The translations under genes were made by a program, and so were the position numbers. A stretch of DNA of 7,309 nt, taken from assembly GCA_013698195.1 (NCBI GenBank), contig JACCVK010000305.1, positions 1-7,309 on the forward strand, in the 5' to 3' direction. Shown here piece after piece: positions 1 to 6,784 of the stretch. This stretch comes from Actinomycetota bacterium. GTDB lineage: Bacteria > Actinomycetota > Thermoleophilia > Gaiellales > Gaiellaceae. Within the stretch, counting starts at the first letter, position 1, and every line of letters begins with the position of its first letter. Below the pieces are notes generated by a model. It did not search any database. It worked only from the letters and a program-made list of their open reading frames with translations, and was not told the DNA's origin.

Positions 1-2286
1 GAGCGCGGCTGCGAAGCGCGACGACAGCGCGTCGACGATCCGACCACGAAGCTCTGCGGCTTCCTCGTCGGTAAGCGTCCGCTCCGGAGACTGGAAGGCC
101 AGATGCATCGCCACCGACTTACGCCCCGGTCCGACCTGGTCCCCGCGGTAGACGTCGAATACGTGCGCCTCGCGGACGAGCGGTCCGCCCGCCTCGCGGG
201 CGGCAGTGACCAGAGCTCCCACTTCGACGTCCTCGGCCACCGCAACCGCGATGTCCTGGTTCACCGCTGGGTACGTGATGACATCCTCGTAGACCACAAG
301 CTCCGGGGCGGTCGTGACGAGCGTCTCCAGATCGAGCTCGAACGCTCCCCAAGTTCCCTCGAGTAGCGTCGGATGCAGCTCGCCCAGCGCGCCTGCCTCG
401 GTCTCGGCGGTCTTGCCCGGGTGCAGGAGCGTGTGCGTGCCGCGCCGCACGCGAAGCTCGAGCCGGAGTGCGCCGTAGAGCGTCTCCAGGACGCCCTTCG
501 CGGGCGCGTACCCTCCGTTCACGATTCCGGCCAGGCGCCAGTGCTCGTCGGGCAGGCGCTCCTCGGACGGGAGATACACGCGCGCGATCTCGAACAATCC
601 GGGCGACTCCGCGTTCACGTCGAGCCCTGTCTGCACCGCGCTGACAAGGCCAGGCAAGAGCGACGTCCGTAGGACCGCCTGATCCGACGTCATCGGATCG
701 GGAAGACGGATTGCGTTCGGGCTCGGATCGGAGGCAGCAAGGCTCCAGGTGTACGCCTCCGACAACCCTGCGCCGACCAGCACGTCCTCGGCGAGCCGAC
801 GCAGGCGCTGGCTCGTGCTCAAGCGCCCGCGGACGTGCCGCCGGCGCGGCATCGTGAGCGGCACGCGATCGATCACGGGACGCGCGATCTCCTCGATCAC
901 GTCGACCTCGCGGGTCACGTCGCGAGCACGCCACGTGGGCACCGTCACATGCCAGTCCGCCGAGACCTCGAACCCGAAGCCTTCGAGCGTCGTCCGCTGC
1001 TCATCCTCCGGGAGCTCGAGCCCGATCAAATGGCTCGCGCGCTCCGGTCGAACGTGGACGATCGGTCGCTCGGGCAGTGTTCCCTGGACGTCCGTGTGCC
1101 CCGTCATCCGTGCGCCGGCGAGATCGACGAGCAAACGACTCGCGAGCTTTGCGGCGGGCTCAGCGAGGTACGGATCGACGCCTTTCTCCCAGCGATTCGA
1201 GCCGGCGGTGCGAAGCGCGTGCCGCTCCGAGCTCTTGAGGATCCCGAGCGGCTCGAAGTTCGCAGCCTCGAGCAGCACCTCGCTCGTGTCGTCGGAGACC
1301 TCGGTCTCCTCGCCGCCCATGATCGCGGCGAGCGCAACCGCGCGCTCGGCGTCGGCGATGACGAGGTCGCTCGGGTCGAGCGAGCGCTCGACGCCGTCGA
1401 TCGTGCGCACACGCTCGTTTGGCCGAGCTCGACGGACGACGATCCGCCCGTTAGCGAGCTTCGCGCGGTCGAACGCGTGCAGTGGGCTTCCCCAGACGTG
1501 CATCACGTAGTTCGTCACGTCGACGACGTTGGAGATCGAACGCATGTCTGCGAGATAGAGCCGCGACCGCAGCCATTGCGGCGAGGGGCCGATCTCGACG
1601 TCGCGGAAGAGCCGCCCGATGTAGCGCGGGCATCCCTCGAGGTCGTCGACCCTGATGTCGACAGGCTCCTCGTCCACGATCGGCGGGTCCTCGACGTCGG
1701 GGATGTGGAGCTCGCCGTCGAGGAGTGCGGCGATCTCGCGCGCAAGCCCGACCATCGACAGCAGGTCGACACGGTTCACGGTCGGCGTCACGTCGAAGAC
1801 GCGATCGCGGATCGGCAGCACGTCGAGAAGCGACCGGCCAGGCTCGAGCCCGTCTGGACGCACCATGATTCCCGCGTGGTCGTGGCCGAGACCGACCTCG
1901 TCCTCGGCGAGGATCATCCCGCGCGAGTGCTGGCCCCGTAGCTCACGCTCGTCGAGGGGCGTATCGAATATCGGCAGATAGGCGCCCGGAAGCGCGACCG
2001 CGACAGTCGCCCCCGCCTCGAAGTTCCAGGCTCCGCAAACGATCTGGCGTGCGTCCCCCTCCCCCACGTCCACCTGGCACACGCGCAGCCGGTCGGCGTT
2101 CGGGTGCGCTTCCACACTAAGGACGCGACCGACGAGGAAGCGACCGAGGTTTCCGTCTTGATCTGGTACGCCGACGTCGATGATGCGGTCGACGTCGAGC
2201 GCCGAGATCGTGAGCCGGCGGGCGATCTCCTCGGGGGTCGCGTCGACCGTGACGTAGTCGGCGAGCCAGGAGAGTGGAGCGTGCAT
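1..2286 (-). CDS. pheT: Phenylalanyl-tRNA synthetase beta subunit (3' end off the left edge)
   Basis: PheT is the large subunit of the cytoplasmic (alpha-beta)2 enzyme that charges tRNA-Phe, and it carries tRNA binding and editing. I read the minus strand from ATG at 2286 to base 1: 762 codons with no stop, so only the extreme C-terminus is missing. Visible in order: N-terminal helix region; EMAP-II-like tRNA-binding domain at about residues 49-155 (VGRVLSVEAHPNADRLRVCQ); B3/4 editing domain at about 210-385, with PLHAFD (His270) and LEAANF (Glu340), which look like the editing-site residues of the family; B5 domain at about 395-475 ending in EVDVIEEIAR; the inactive synthetase-like fold at about 480-660; and an FDX-ACB anticodon-binding domain from about 664 (YPAVNQDIAV) to the edge. 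It starts 3 bases after the pheS stop with no Shine-Dalgarno, so translation is probably coupled to pheS. Domain content is complete and nothing looks disrupted. Confidence 0.97.
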   Translation of the reverse strand, partial: MHAPLSWLADYVTVDATPEEIARRLTISALDVDRIIDVGVPDQDGNLGRFLVGRVLSVEAHPNADRLRVCQVDVGEGDARQIVCGAWNFEAGATVAVALPGAYLPIFDTPLDERELRGQHSRGMILAEDEVGLGHDHAGIMVRPDGLEPGRSLLDVLPIRDRVFDVTPTVNRVDLLSMVGLAREIAALLDGELHIPDVEDPPIVDEEPVDIRVDDLEGCPRYIGRLFRDVEIGPSPQWLRSRLYLADMRSISNVVDVTNYVMHVWGSPLHAFDRAKLANGRIVVRRARPNERVRTIDGVERSLDPSDLVIADAERAVALAAIMGGEETEVSDDTSEVLLEAANFEPLGILKSSERHALRTAGSNRWEKGVDPYLAEPAAKLASRLLVDLAGARMTGHTDVQGTLPERPIVHVRPERASHLIGLELPEDEQRTTLEGFGFEVSADWHVTVPTWRARDVTREVDVIEEIARPVIDRVPLTMPRRRHVRGRLSTSQRLRRLAEDVLVGAGLSEAYTWSLAASDPSPNAIRLPDPMTSDQAVLRTSLLPGLVSAVQTGLDVNAESPGLFEIARVYLPSEERLPDEHWRLAGIVNGGYAPAKGVLETLYGALRLELRVRRGTHTLLHPGKTAETEAGALGELHPTLLEGTWGAFELDLETLVTTAPELVVYEDVITYPAVNQDIAVAVAEDVEVGALVTAAREAGGPLVREAHVFDVYRGDQVGPGRKSVAMHLAFQSPERTLTDEEAAELRGRIVDALSSRFAAAL

Positions 2287-2289
2287 GGA

Positions 2290-3324
2290 CTAGAACTGCG
2301 CCAGGAGCCGCGGGTCGTTGCGCCAGAGCTCGCGCAGGTCGGGAATCCCGTGCCGCAGCACGGCAATGCGCTCGAGTCCCCAGCCGAACGCAAAGCCCGT
2401 GTAGCGCTCCGGGTCATAGCCGACGAACTCGAAAAGGCTCGGATCGACCATGCCCGAGCCCCCCACCTCGATCAAGCCGGAGTGGCGGCACACCGGGCAG
2501 CCGGATCCGTCGCAGACGTGGCAGGACACGAACGCCTCGATCGACGGCTCGGTGAAGGGAAAGTGGTTCGTCCGGAACTCGGTGCGCCGCTCCGCGCCGA
2601 AGAGCGCCTTCAGCAGGTAGTCGAGCGTCCCGAGGAGATCGCCGAGTGTGATGCCTTCGTCGACCGCGAGCCCTTCGACCTGGTGGAACGTCGGCGTGTG
2701 CGTGGCATCAGGCGTGTCCCGCCGGTACACGCGGCCGAGAGTGACGATGTAGACTGGCGGCTCCTGCGCCTCCATCGTGCGGATCTGGGAGGGGGAGGTC
2801 TCGGTGCGGAGGACGGTCTCCTCGTCCAGGAATAGCGTCTGCTGCGGCGAGCGCGTCGGGTGCCCGGGCGGGAAGTTGAGCGCATCGAAGTTGTACCGGG
2901 TCGTCTCGACCTCACGGCCGTCGATCACCGTGTAGCCGAGCCCGAGGAAAATGTCCTCCACCTCGCGCCGTATCTGCGTGATGAGGTGCAGATGCCCCCG
3001 CCGCACCTCGCTACCAGGCATCGTGACGTCCACGCGCTCCTCCGTCAGGCGCCGGTCGAGCTCGGCGCGGCCGAGCTCCTCCTCACGCGCGTCGATCGCC
3101 GACTCGACGCGCTCGCGAAGCGCGTTCAGCGCCATCCCCGTCTCGCGGTCGCGCACCTCGCGCAACGCGAGCTTCAGTGCGCTCTTGCGCCCGAGGTACT
3201 CGACCCGCGCGGCTTCGACATCAGCCACGGTCTCGGCGCTCGCGACGACGCGCAGCACCTCGGACTCGACCGCCTGCGGATCCACGGCGGCGACTGTATC
3301 GAGATCGATCTCACCTCCCTGCAT
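2290..3324 (-). CDS. pheS: Phenylalanyl-tRNA synthetase alpha subunit
   Basis: PheS is the catalytic subunit that activates phenylalanine with ATP and transfers it to tRNA-Phe; it works with PheT, encoded immediately downstream. The 344-residue length is normal. Residues about 1-90 form the N-terminal tRNA-binding coiled-coil region. The class II core runs from about 108 to the end: RTETSPSQIRTM at 173-184, motif 2 at 198-218 (GRVYRRDTPDATHTPTFHQV), and motif 3 at 309-320 (FAFGWGLERI). A CX2CX4CX2C cluster (Cys268, 271, 276, 279) lies between motifs 2 and 3 and looks like a small zinc knuckle; many PheS proteins lack it. The ATG at 3324 is chosen because a perfect AGGAGG lies 4 bases upstream. 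No phenylalanine-rich leader peptide or T-box consensus was found in the upstream spacer. Confidence 0.98.
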   Translation of the reverse strand: MQGGEIDLDTVAAVDPQAVESEVLRVVASAETVADVEAARVEYLGRKSALKLALREVRDRETGMALNALRERVESAIDAREEELGRAELDRRLTEERVDVTMPGSEVRRGHLHLITQIRREVEDIFLGLGYTVIDGREVETTRYNFDALNFPPGHPTRSPQQTLFLDEETVLRTETSPSQIRTMEAQEPPVYIVTLGRVYRRDTPDATHTPTFHQVEGLAVDEGITLGDLLGTLDYLLKALFGAERRTEFRTNHFPFTEPSIEAFVSCHVCDGSGCPVCRHSGLIEVGGSGMVDPSLFEFVGYDPERYTGFAFGWGLERIAVLRHGIPDLRELWRNDPRLLAQF

Positions 3325-3327
3325 CGT

Positions 3328-3337
3328 TCCTCCTCTC
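3328..3337 (-). promoter_or_regulatory. Strong Shine-Dalgarno of pheS
   Basis: The minus strand reads GAGAGGAGGA here, with AGGAGG at 3334-3329 and a 4-base spacer to the ATG at 3324. It fixes the pheS start. It stands out because none of the three plus-strand genes has a recognisable ribosome binding site. Confidence 0.85.
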
Positions 3338-3381
3338 GCATGCCGACGGGGACGGGACGCCCCGGCGCGGATACGTGGAGG

Positions 3382-3430
3382 AACGGCGAGAGGCTAAGCG
3401 CGCGCCGTTGCCCCGGATCCGAGCCGGGGC
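3382..3430. repeat. Two abutting perfect hairpins in the divergent spacer
   Basis: Two 7-bp perfect stems lie back to back between pheS (minus) and the methyltransferase (plus). The first pairs AACGGCG (3382-3388) with CGCCGTT (3403-3409) around a 14-base loop. The second pairs GCCCCGG (3410-3416) with CCGGGGC (3424-3430) around a 7-base loop. No T-run follows on either strand, so these are not ordinary intrinsic terminators. A weaker 5-bp stem (3347-3351 with 3360-3364) lies nearer pheS. They would fall in the pheS leader RNA if transcription starts beyond 3430, or they could be an operator. In DNA this GC-rich, short stems also arise by chance. I could not identify convincing promoters in the 3325-3514 spacer. 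Confidence 0.4.
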
Positions 3431-3514
3431 GGGATAAACAACGCGGTGCGAGCGGTCGCCGTCACGTCCCGGAGGATAGCCCCGGGGATAGCTCCACGCT
3501 GCTTGAATCGTGAC

Positions 3515-4219
3515 GTGACGCTCTACGACCCGATTGCCCGGATCTATGACCCCTGGAGCCGGTCGGTCACCGAGGACATCGCGTTCTACGTCGAGCACGC
3601 GCTCTCGAGCGGGGGACCGGTGGTGGAGCTGGCCGTCGGCACCGGCCGCGTCGCCGTGCCGATCGCCGAGGCTGGAATCCAGGTGATCGGAGTCGACTCG
3701 TCGCCTGGAATGCTCGCGGTCGCGCGGGAGTCCGCGGCGGCCGCCGGGGTCGAGGACCTTCTCGACCTACGAGTGGGCGATCTCGCCGAGCCGCCTGTGA
3801 CCGAGCGCGTTCCCCTGGTGGTGTGTCCGTTCCGGACGCTTCTGCACATGCGGAGCGAGGCCGAGAAGCTGCACGCCCTTCGCGCCGCGCGCGGCCTGCT
3901 CGAGCCCGGCGGCGCATTCGTCTTCGACGTCTTCTGCCCGACCCAGGACGACATCTCGGAGACGCACGACGTCTGGCTCGAGCGCGAGCCCGGCATCGAG
4001 GAGCTGGCGGTCTGGAACGAGACGACGCGCACGCTCTCGCTCACCGTGCGCGCGCGTGACACGCAGGCGACGTTCCACCTCCACTGGCTCTCGGCGCCGG
4101 AATGGCGGCGCCTGCTGGACCAAGCCGGGCTCGACGTCGAGGCGCTCTACGGCTGGTTCGACGGCCGTCCCTACAGAGGCGACGAGGACATGATCTTCGC
4201 CTGTCGCCGGCGAGGCTAG
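3515..4219 (+). CDS. Class I SAM-dependent methyltransferase, substrate unknown
   Basis: This 234-residue protein has the Rossmann-type methyltransferase pattern of the Methyltransf_11/25 kind. Motif I is VELAVGTGR at residues 37-45. The acidic end of strand beta2 is VIGVDSS, with Asp61 expected to bind the SAM ribose. LRVGDLAEP follows as motif II, then the motif III-like LLEPGGAFVFDVF. It should be a soluble cytoplasmic enzyme; the sequence does not reveal the substrate. The frame stays open up to GTG at 3446, but the residues before 3515 do not look conserved, while TLYDPIARIYDPW just after GTG 3515 is the usual N-terminus of such enzymes; I therefore start there. No Shine-Dalgarno precedes either start; TTGAAT at 3503-3508 could be a poor -10 for a leaderless message. 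It is divergent from pheS and 52 bases upstream of lemA, which may have its own promoter. Confidence 0.88.
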   Translation: MTLYDPIARIYDPWSRSVTEDIAFYVEHALSSGGPVVELAVGTGRVAVPIAEAGIQVIGVDSSPGMLAVARESAAAAGVEDLLDLRVGDLAEPPVTERVPLVVCPFRTLLHMRSEAEKLHALRAARGLLEPGGAFVFDVFCPTQDDISETHDVWLEREPGIEELAVWNETTRTLSLTVRARDTQATFHLHWLSAPEWRRLLDQAGLDVEALYGWFDGRPYRGDEDMIFACRRRG

Positions 4220-4236
4220 AGGTTCTCGGTCATCAG

Positions 4237-4264
4237 TTCGATCGAGTCACCCAGCGTATAGAGT
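4237..4264 (+). promoter_or_regulatory. Candidate lemA promoter giving a leaderless or nearly leaderless transcript
   Basis: TAGAGT at 4259-4264, within TATAGAGT, fits the TANNNT -10 pattern of actinobacterial sigma-70-type promoters. TTCGAT at 4237-4242 is a weak -35 at 16-base spacing. The expected transcription start, 6-8 bases after the -10, falls at about 4271-4272, which is the GTG start of lemA itself. The gene has no Shine-Dalgarno, consistent with leaderless translation, which is common in Actinobacteria. Seen: the motif and the spacing. Inferred: promoter activity. Confidence 0.45.
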
Positions 4265-4271
4265 CGGTCGC

Positions 4272-4832
4272 GTGATCTGGGTTCTCGTGCTCGTCGGGAT
4301 CGTCGTGCTCCTGCTGATCCTCGGCGTCCTCTTCTACAACCGGCTCGTCCGGCTGCGAAACCGCGTCGACAACGCGTGGGCTCAGATCGAGGTGCAGCTC
4401 AAGCGCCGCTGGGATCTCATCCCGAATCTCGTGGAGACGGTCAAGGGTTATGCAGAGCACGAGCGAGAGACCTTCGAGGCCGTTACCGCCGCGCGGACAC
4501 GGGCGCAGCAGGCGCAAACGCCCGCTGATACCGCGCAGGCCGAAGGCATCCTCGGTCAGGCGCTCGGCCGGCTCCTTGCCGTGGCCGAGGCGTATCCGGA
4601 GCTCCAGGCCGACGAGAACTTCCGCCAGCTCCAGACCGAGCTTGCGGAGACGGAGAATCGGATCGCTGTGTCGAGACAGGTCTACAACGACGCGGTCCTC
4701 ACGTACAACAACGCGATCCAGACGTTCCCCGGCGCCGTATTCGCCGGGCCGTTTGGATTCTCGGCACGCGAGTTCTTCGACGTCGACGACGAAGCGCAGC
4801 GCGAGCCGCCTCGCGTCGACTTCGCCCGCTGA
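4272..4832 (+). CDS. lemA: LemA family membrane protein
   Basis: The 186 residues match the usual length and layout of LemA proteins. One N-terminal membrane segment lies at about residues 2-23 (LVLVGIVVLLLILGVLFYN). It is followed by the family signature around NAWAQIEVQLKRRWDLIPNLV (residues 36-56) and a long helical domain with ETFEAVTAAR, YPELQADENFRQLQTEL and ENRIAVSRQVYNDAV. The protein is anchored by its N-terminus, with the helical bundle probably outside the membrane; the biochemical function of the family is unknown. The start is GTG at 4272, directly before the membrane segment, with no ribosome binding site. The TGA stop shares four bases (CTGA) with the proposed start of the downstream DUF2207 gene. 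LemA and DUF2207 genes are often adjacent, which suggests they act together in the envelope. Confidence 0.95.
   Translation: MIWVLVLVGIVVLLLILGVLFYNRLVRLRNRVDNAWAQIEVQLKRRWDLIPNLVETVKGYAEHERETFEAVTAARTRAQQAQTPADTAQAEGILGQALGRLLAVAEAYPELQADENFRQLQTELAETENRIAVSRQVYNDAVLTYNNAIQTFPGAVFAGPFGFSAREFFDVDDEAQREPPRVDFAR
4829..4832 (+). promoter_or_regulatory. CTGA stop-start overlap: proposed CTG initiation of the DUF2207 gene
   Basis: The bases CTGA combine the lemA TGA stop with a CTG that opens the DUF2207 frame. This has the geometry of the common ATGA/GTGA coupling overlaps, with C in the first position. The downstream frame has no ATG, GTG or TTG between its upstream stop (TGA at 4526-4528) and GTG 5051. 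The residues after this CTG form a complete signal peptide with an arginine in the n-region. No Shine-Dalgarno is visible, so initiation would rely on ribosomes terminating on lemA. Confidence 0.6.
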
Positions 4833-6706
4833 ATCCCCGGCTGCTCATCGTCGTCGCCGCGGCGCTCGCCGCGCTTGCGATCGCCCCGTCGGCCTTTGCG
4901 CAGTCGTACGACCTGGCCACGGCGGACGTACGGGTCAACGTCCTCCCGGATGGGATCGTCTCCGTCGAGGAAGACATCACCGTCGGGTTCTCGGGATCGT
5001 TCACGTACGGATTTCGTGAGATCCCGCTCCGCGAGGGAGAAAGTGTCGATGTGCTCGGCGTCTCGGAGCGCGGCCAGGCGTACAGGACGGGAGCCTCGAC
5101 CGACCTCGAGCCCGGCGGCCCACCCGAGACCTACGGCGTGCGCGATCTCGGCGGGCGCGTCCGCGTCGTCTGGCGCTTCCAGGCCTCGAACGAGACGCGC
5201 ACGTTCACGATCCGCTACCGCATGTCTGGGCTCGCGGTCGGCTACGACGACGTCGTCGACGTGAACCTCAAGGTGTGGGGCGACGAGTGGGAGCAGCGGC
5301 TCGGACGACTCACGGCAGCCATGTCCGGCCCCGGAGCGGTAGGTCGCGCCTGGGGTCACCCGGTGTGGGTGCGCGGAGACGTGACGATCGAAGGCTCGAC
5401 AGCGCTTCTCCGTGCAGTCGACGTTCCGTCGGGTCAGTTTGTGGAGCTTCGAGCGCTCTATCCGCGATCGGCGTTCCTCTCAACCTCGGGAATGCGCGTC
5501 GAGGACGGAAACGGACTCGATCGCATCGTCCAGGAGGAGCGCGACGACGCGGAGACATTTGAGCGGGACCAGGAGCGGATCGACGACTTGCTCGACCACC
5601 CGCTTCGCACGGCGCTCATCGTGCTCGCGCTCGGTGCTCTTCCAGGGCTTGCGGTGATCACGGCGGTCTGGATCTTCTTCGGCCGTGAGCTACGCACGGG
5701 CTACGACCGCGAGTACGAGCAAGAACCGCCGACGGACACCGAGCCGGCCCTCGTTCCGGTTCTTCTCGGCCAGGGTGGCGAGCCTAGCTCGTATGAGTGG
5801 ACGGCGACGCTCTTCGATCTCATCCGGCGAGGCATCTACCGCGCGGAGCCGGCGACGACCGAGCGGAAGATCTGGGCGGGTATGCGGACCCAGCAGGTTT
5901 CCGATCTCGAGCTGTCGCCCGGCACGGAAGAGTCGCTTCGGAGCTGGGAGAGGGACGTCGCGAGGGTCGTCGACCCGATCCTCGCCGACGGCCCCGAGCG
6001 CCTGTCCAGGTTCCGGGATCGCATCGAGGACGAGCGCGCGGAGATGGCGCCGCGCTTCTCGTCCTTCAAGTCGCATGTCGGCGACGAGACGAAGACGATC
6101 GGCTGGTTCAAGTCCATCGGCGCGCTTCCCCTCGCGCTCGCAGGTGCGTTGTTCGTCGGGCTCGGCGTCCTCCTCGTCTACCTCGCTGCGAACGGCTGGC
6201 GCTCCGTGTATCCGCGCTACTGGGATGTGCTGCTGGTCATCGGCGGGCTGGCGCTCATCGCGAACGCCGTGCTGGTCTTCTTGACGCTCGTGCTCTTCCG
6301 GCGAGTTTGGCGCAGGCGCTCCAAGGAGGCACAGCTCGAGGCCCAGCGCTGGGATGCTTTCCGCAACTACCTCACGGACTTTCCGCGGCTCGACGAGGCG
6401 CCGCCGGCGACGCTCGCGTTGTGGGAGCGCTTCCTCGTCTACGGGATCGCATTCGGGATCGCCGAGCGCGTGCTCCAAGGCGCGCACATACACATGCCCG
6501 AAGCGCTGCACCAGGCAAGCGCGATCTACTGGATCTCGCCGACCGGCGATCTCGGGTCGGGCGCGAGCGCGCTTGCCATCGGCGACCTCGCCTCCGGCTT
6601 CGGGAGCGCTCTGGCGCCTCCGAGCTCGGGCTCGGGTGGAGGCGGCGGCGGCTTCTCCGGCGGAGGCGGCGGAGGCGGCGGAGGCGGCGGAGGCGGGTTC
6701 GGCTAG
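4829..6706 (+). CDS. DUF2207 family exported membrane protein with polyglycine tail
   Basis: From CTG 4829 the protein is 625 residues, in the normal range for DUF2207. Residues 1-24 are a signal peptide (MNPRLLIVVAAALAALAIA then PSAFA, cleavage before Gln25). An extracytoplasmic beta-rich DUF2207 domain runs to about residue 255 (LPDGIVSVEEDITV, FTYGFREIPL, VVWRFQA, TFTIRYRMSGLAVGYDDVVD). Membrane segments lie at about 262-285, 430-455 and 467-490, with a cytoplasmic-type domain between the first two (TATLFDLIRRGIYRAEP). After the third comes the conserved WERFLVYGIAFGIAERV region, then a glycine-rich tail from about residue 600 ending in GFG. The first standard start in frame, GTG 5051, would remove the signal peptide and 74 residues in all, so I reject it. 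It overlaps lemA by 4 bases and is surely cotranscribed with it. The function is unknown; an envelope role with LemA is inferred. The domain call is firm; the exact start codon is less so. Confidence 0.9.
   Translation: MNPRLLIVVAAALAALAIAPSAFAQSYDLATADVRVNVLPDGIVSVEEDITVGFSGSFTYGFREIPLREGESVDVLGVSERGQAYRTGASTDLEPGGPPETYGVRDLGGRVRVVWRFQASNETRTFTIRYRMSGLAVGYDDVVDVNLKVWGDEWEQRLGRLTAAMSGPGAVGRAWGHPVWVRGDVTIEGSTALLRAVDVPSGQFVELRALYPRSAFLSTSGMRVEDGNGLDRIVQEERDDAETFERDQERIDDLLDHPLRTALIVLALGALPGLAVITAVWIFFGRELRTGYDREYEQEPPTDTEPALVPVLLGQGGEPSSYEWTATLFDLIRRGIYRAEPATTERKIWAGMRTQQVSDLELSPGTEESLRSWERDVARVVDPILADGPERLSRFRDRIEDERAEMAPRFSSFKSHVGDETKTIGWFKSIGALPLALAGALFVGLGVLLVYLAANGWRSVYPRYWDVLLVIGGLALIANAVLVFLTLVLFRRVWRRRSKEAQLEAQRWDAFRNYLTDFPRLDEAPPATLALWERFLVYGIAFGIAERVLQGAHIHMPEALHQASAIYWISPTGDLGSGASALAIGDLASGFGSALAPPSSGSGGGGGGFSGGGGGGGGGGGGGFG
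6662..6697 (+). repeat. Four tandem 9-bp GGAGGCGGC units encoding the polyglycine tail
   Basis: Four in-frame copies of GGAGGCGGC (last copy ending GGG) encode twelve consecutive glycines at the C-terminus of the DUF2207 protein, after a shorter GGN run at about 6635-6652. Unit length is a multiple of three, so copy-number changes by slippage would lengthen or shorten the tail without breaking the frame. The coding strand is G-rich enough for two-tier G-quadruplexes. Glycine-rich tails are typical of DUF2207 proteins. Confidence 0.9.
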
Positions 6707-6719
6707 CGCTTCGGACGCT

Positions 6720-6740
6720 CCGGTGTCAGACACCGGTTTT
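6720..6740 (+). terminator. Rho-independent terminator of the lemA-DUF2207 operon
   Basis: CCGGTGTCAGACACCGG at 6720-6736 is a perfect palindrome (6-bp GC-rich stem with TCAGA loop, or 8 paired bases around one A) followed directly by TTTT and then a second TTTT. It lies 14 bases after the DUF2207 stop. The T-run is only on the plus-strand side, so it would stop plus-strand transcripts and not those of the convergent methyltransferase gene. The palindrome also resembles REP-type elements of high-GC genomes. Confidence 0.7.
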
Positions 6741-6762
6741 CTGGGTTTTCTGGCGGTTTCTG
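6735..6762 (+). repeat. T-rich direct repeats overlapping the terminator tail
   Basis: GGTTTTCTG occurs twice in perfect tandem (6735-6743 and 6744-6752), and a shortened third copy, GGTTTCTG, is at 6755-6762. The run is the most T-rich part of the window. It may serve as a double termination tract or be part of a repeat element that includes the preceding palindrome. Confidence 0.6.
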
Positions 6763-6784
6763 TCAACCCTCCTTCGCGTCGGTA

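Noticed and set aside
119..934. Minus-strand open frame of 271 codons within pheT
   Set aside because: It lies in a different frame from pheT on the same strand, is extremely Arg-rich, and has no family resemblance.
835..1941. Long plus-strand open frame (368 codons)
   Set aside because: It is antisense to pheT, whose minus-strand frame shows all expected domains. Its composition (runs of DV, RR, HD) is that of a shadow frame in GC-rich DNA.
3325..3445. T-box riboswitch or Phe leader peptide before pheS
   Set aside because: No T-box consensus, no Phe-rich small frame and no terminator with a T-run could be found on the minus strand.
3446..3514. GTG 3446 as the methyltransferase start
   Set aside because: The extra 23 residues look unlike the family N-terminus and there is no ribosome binding site. 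GTG 3515 directly precedes the typical TLYDPIARIYD.
5051..6706. GTG 5051 as the start of the DUF2207 protein
   Set aside because: It would remove an evident signal peptide and conserved first strands of the domain that are encoded directly upstream in the same open frame.
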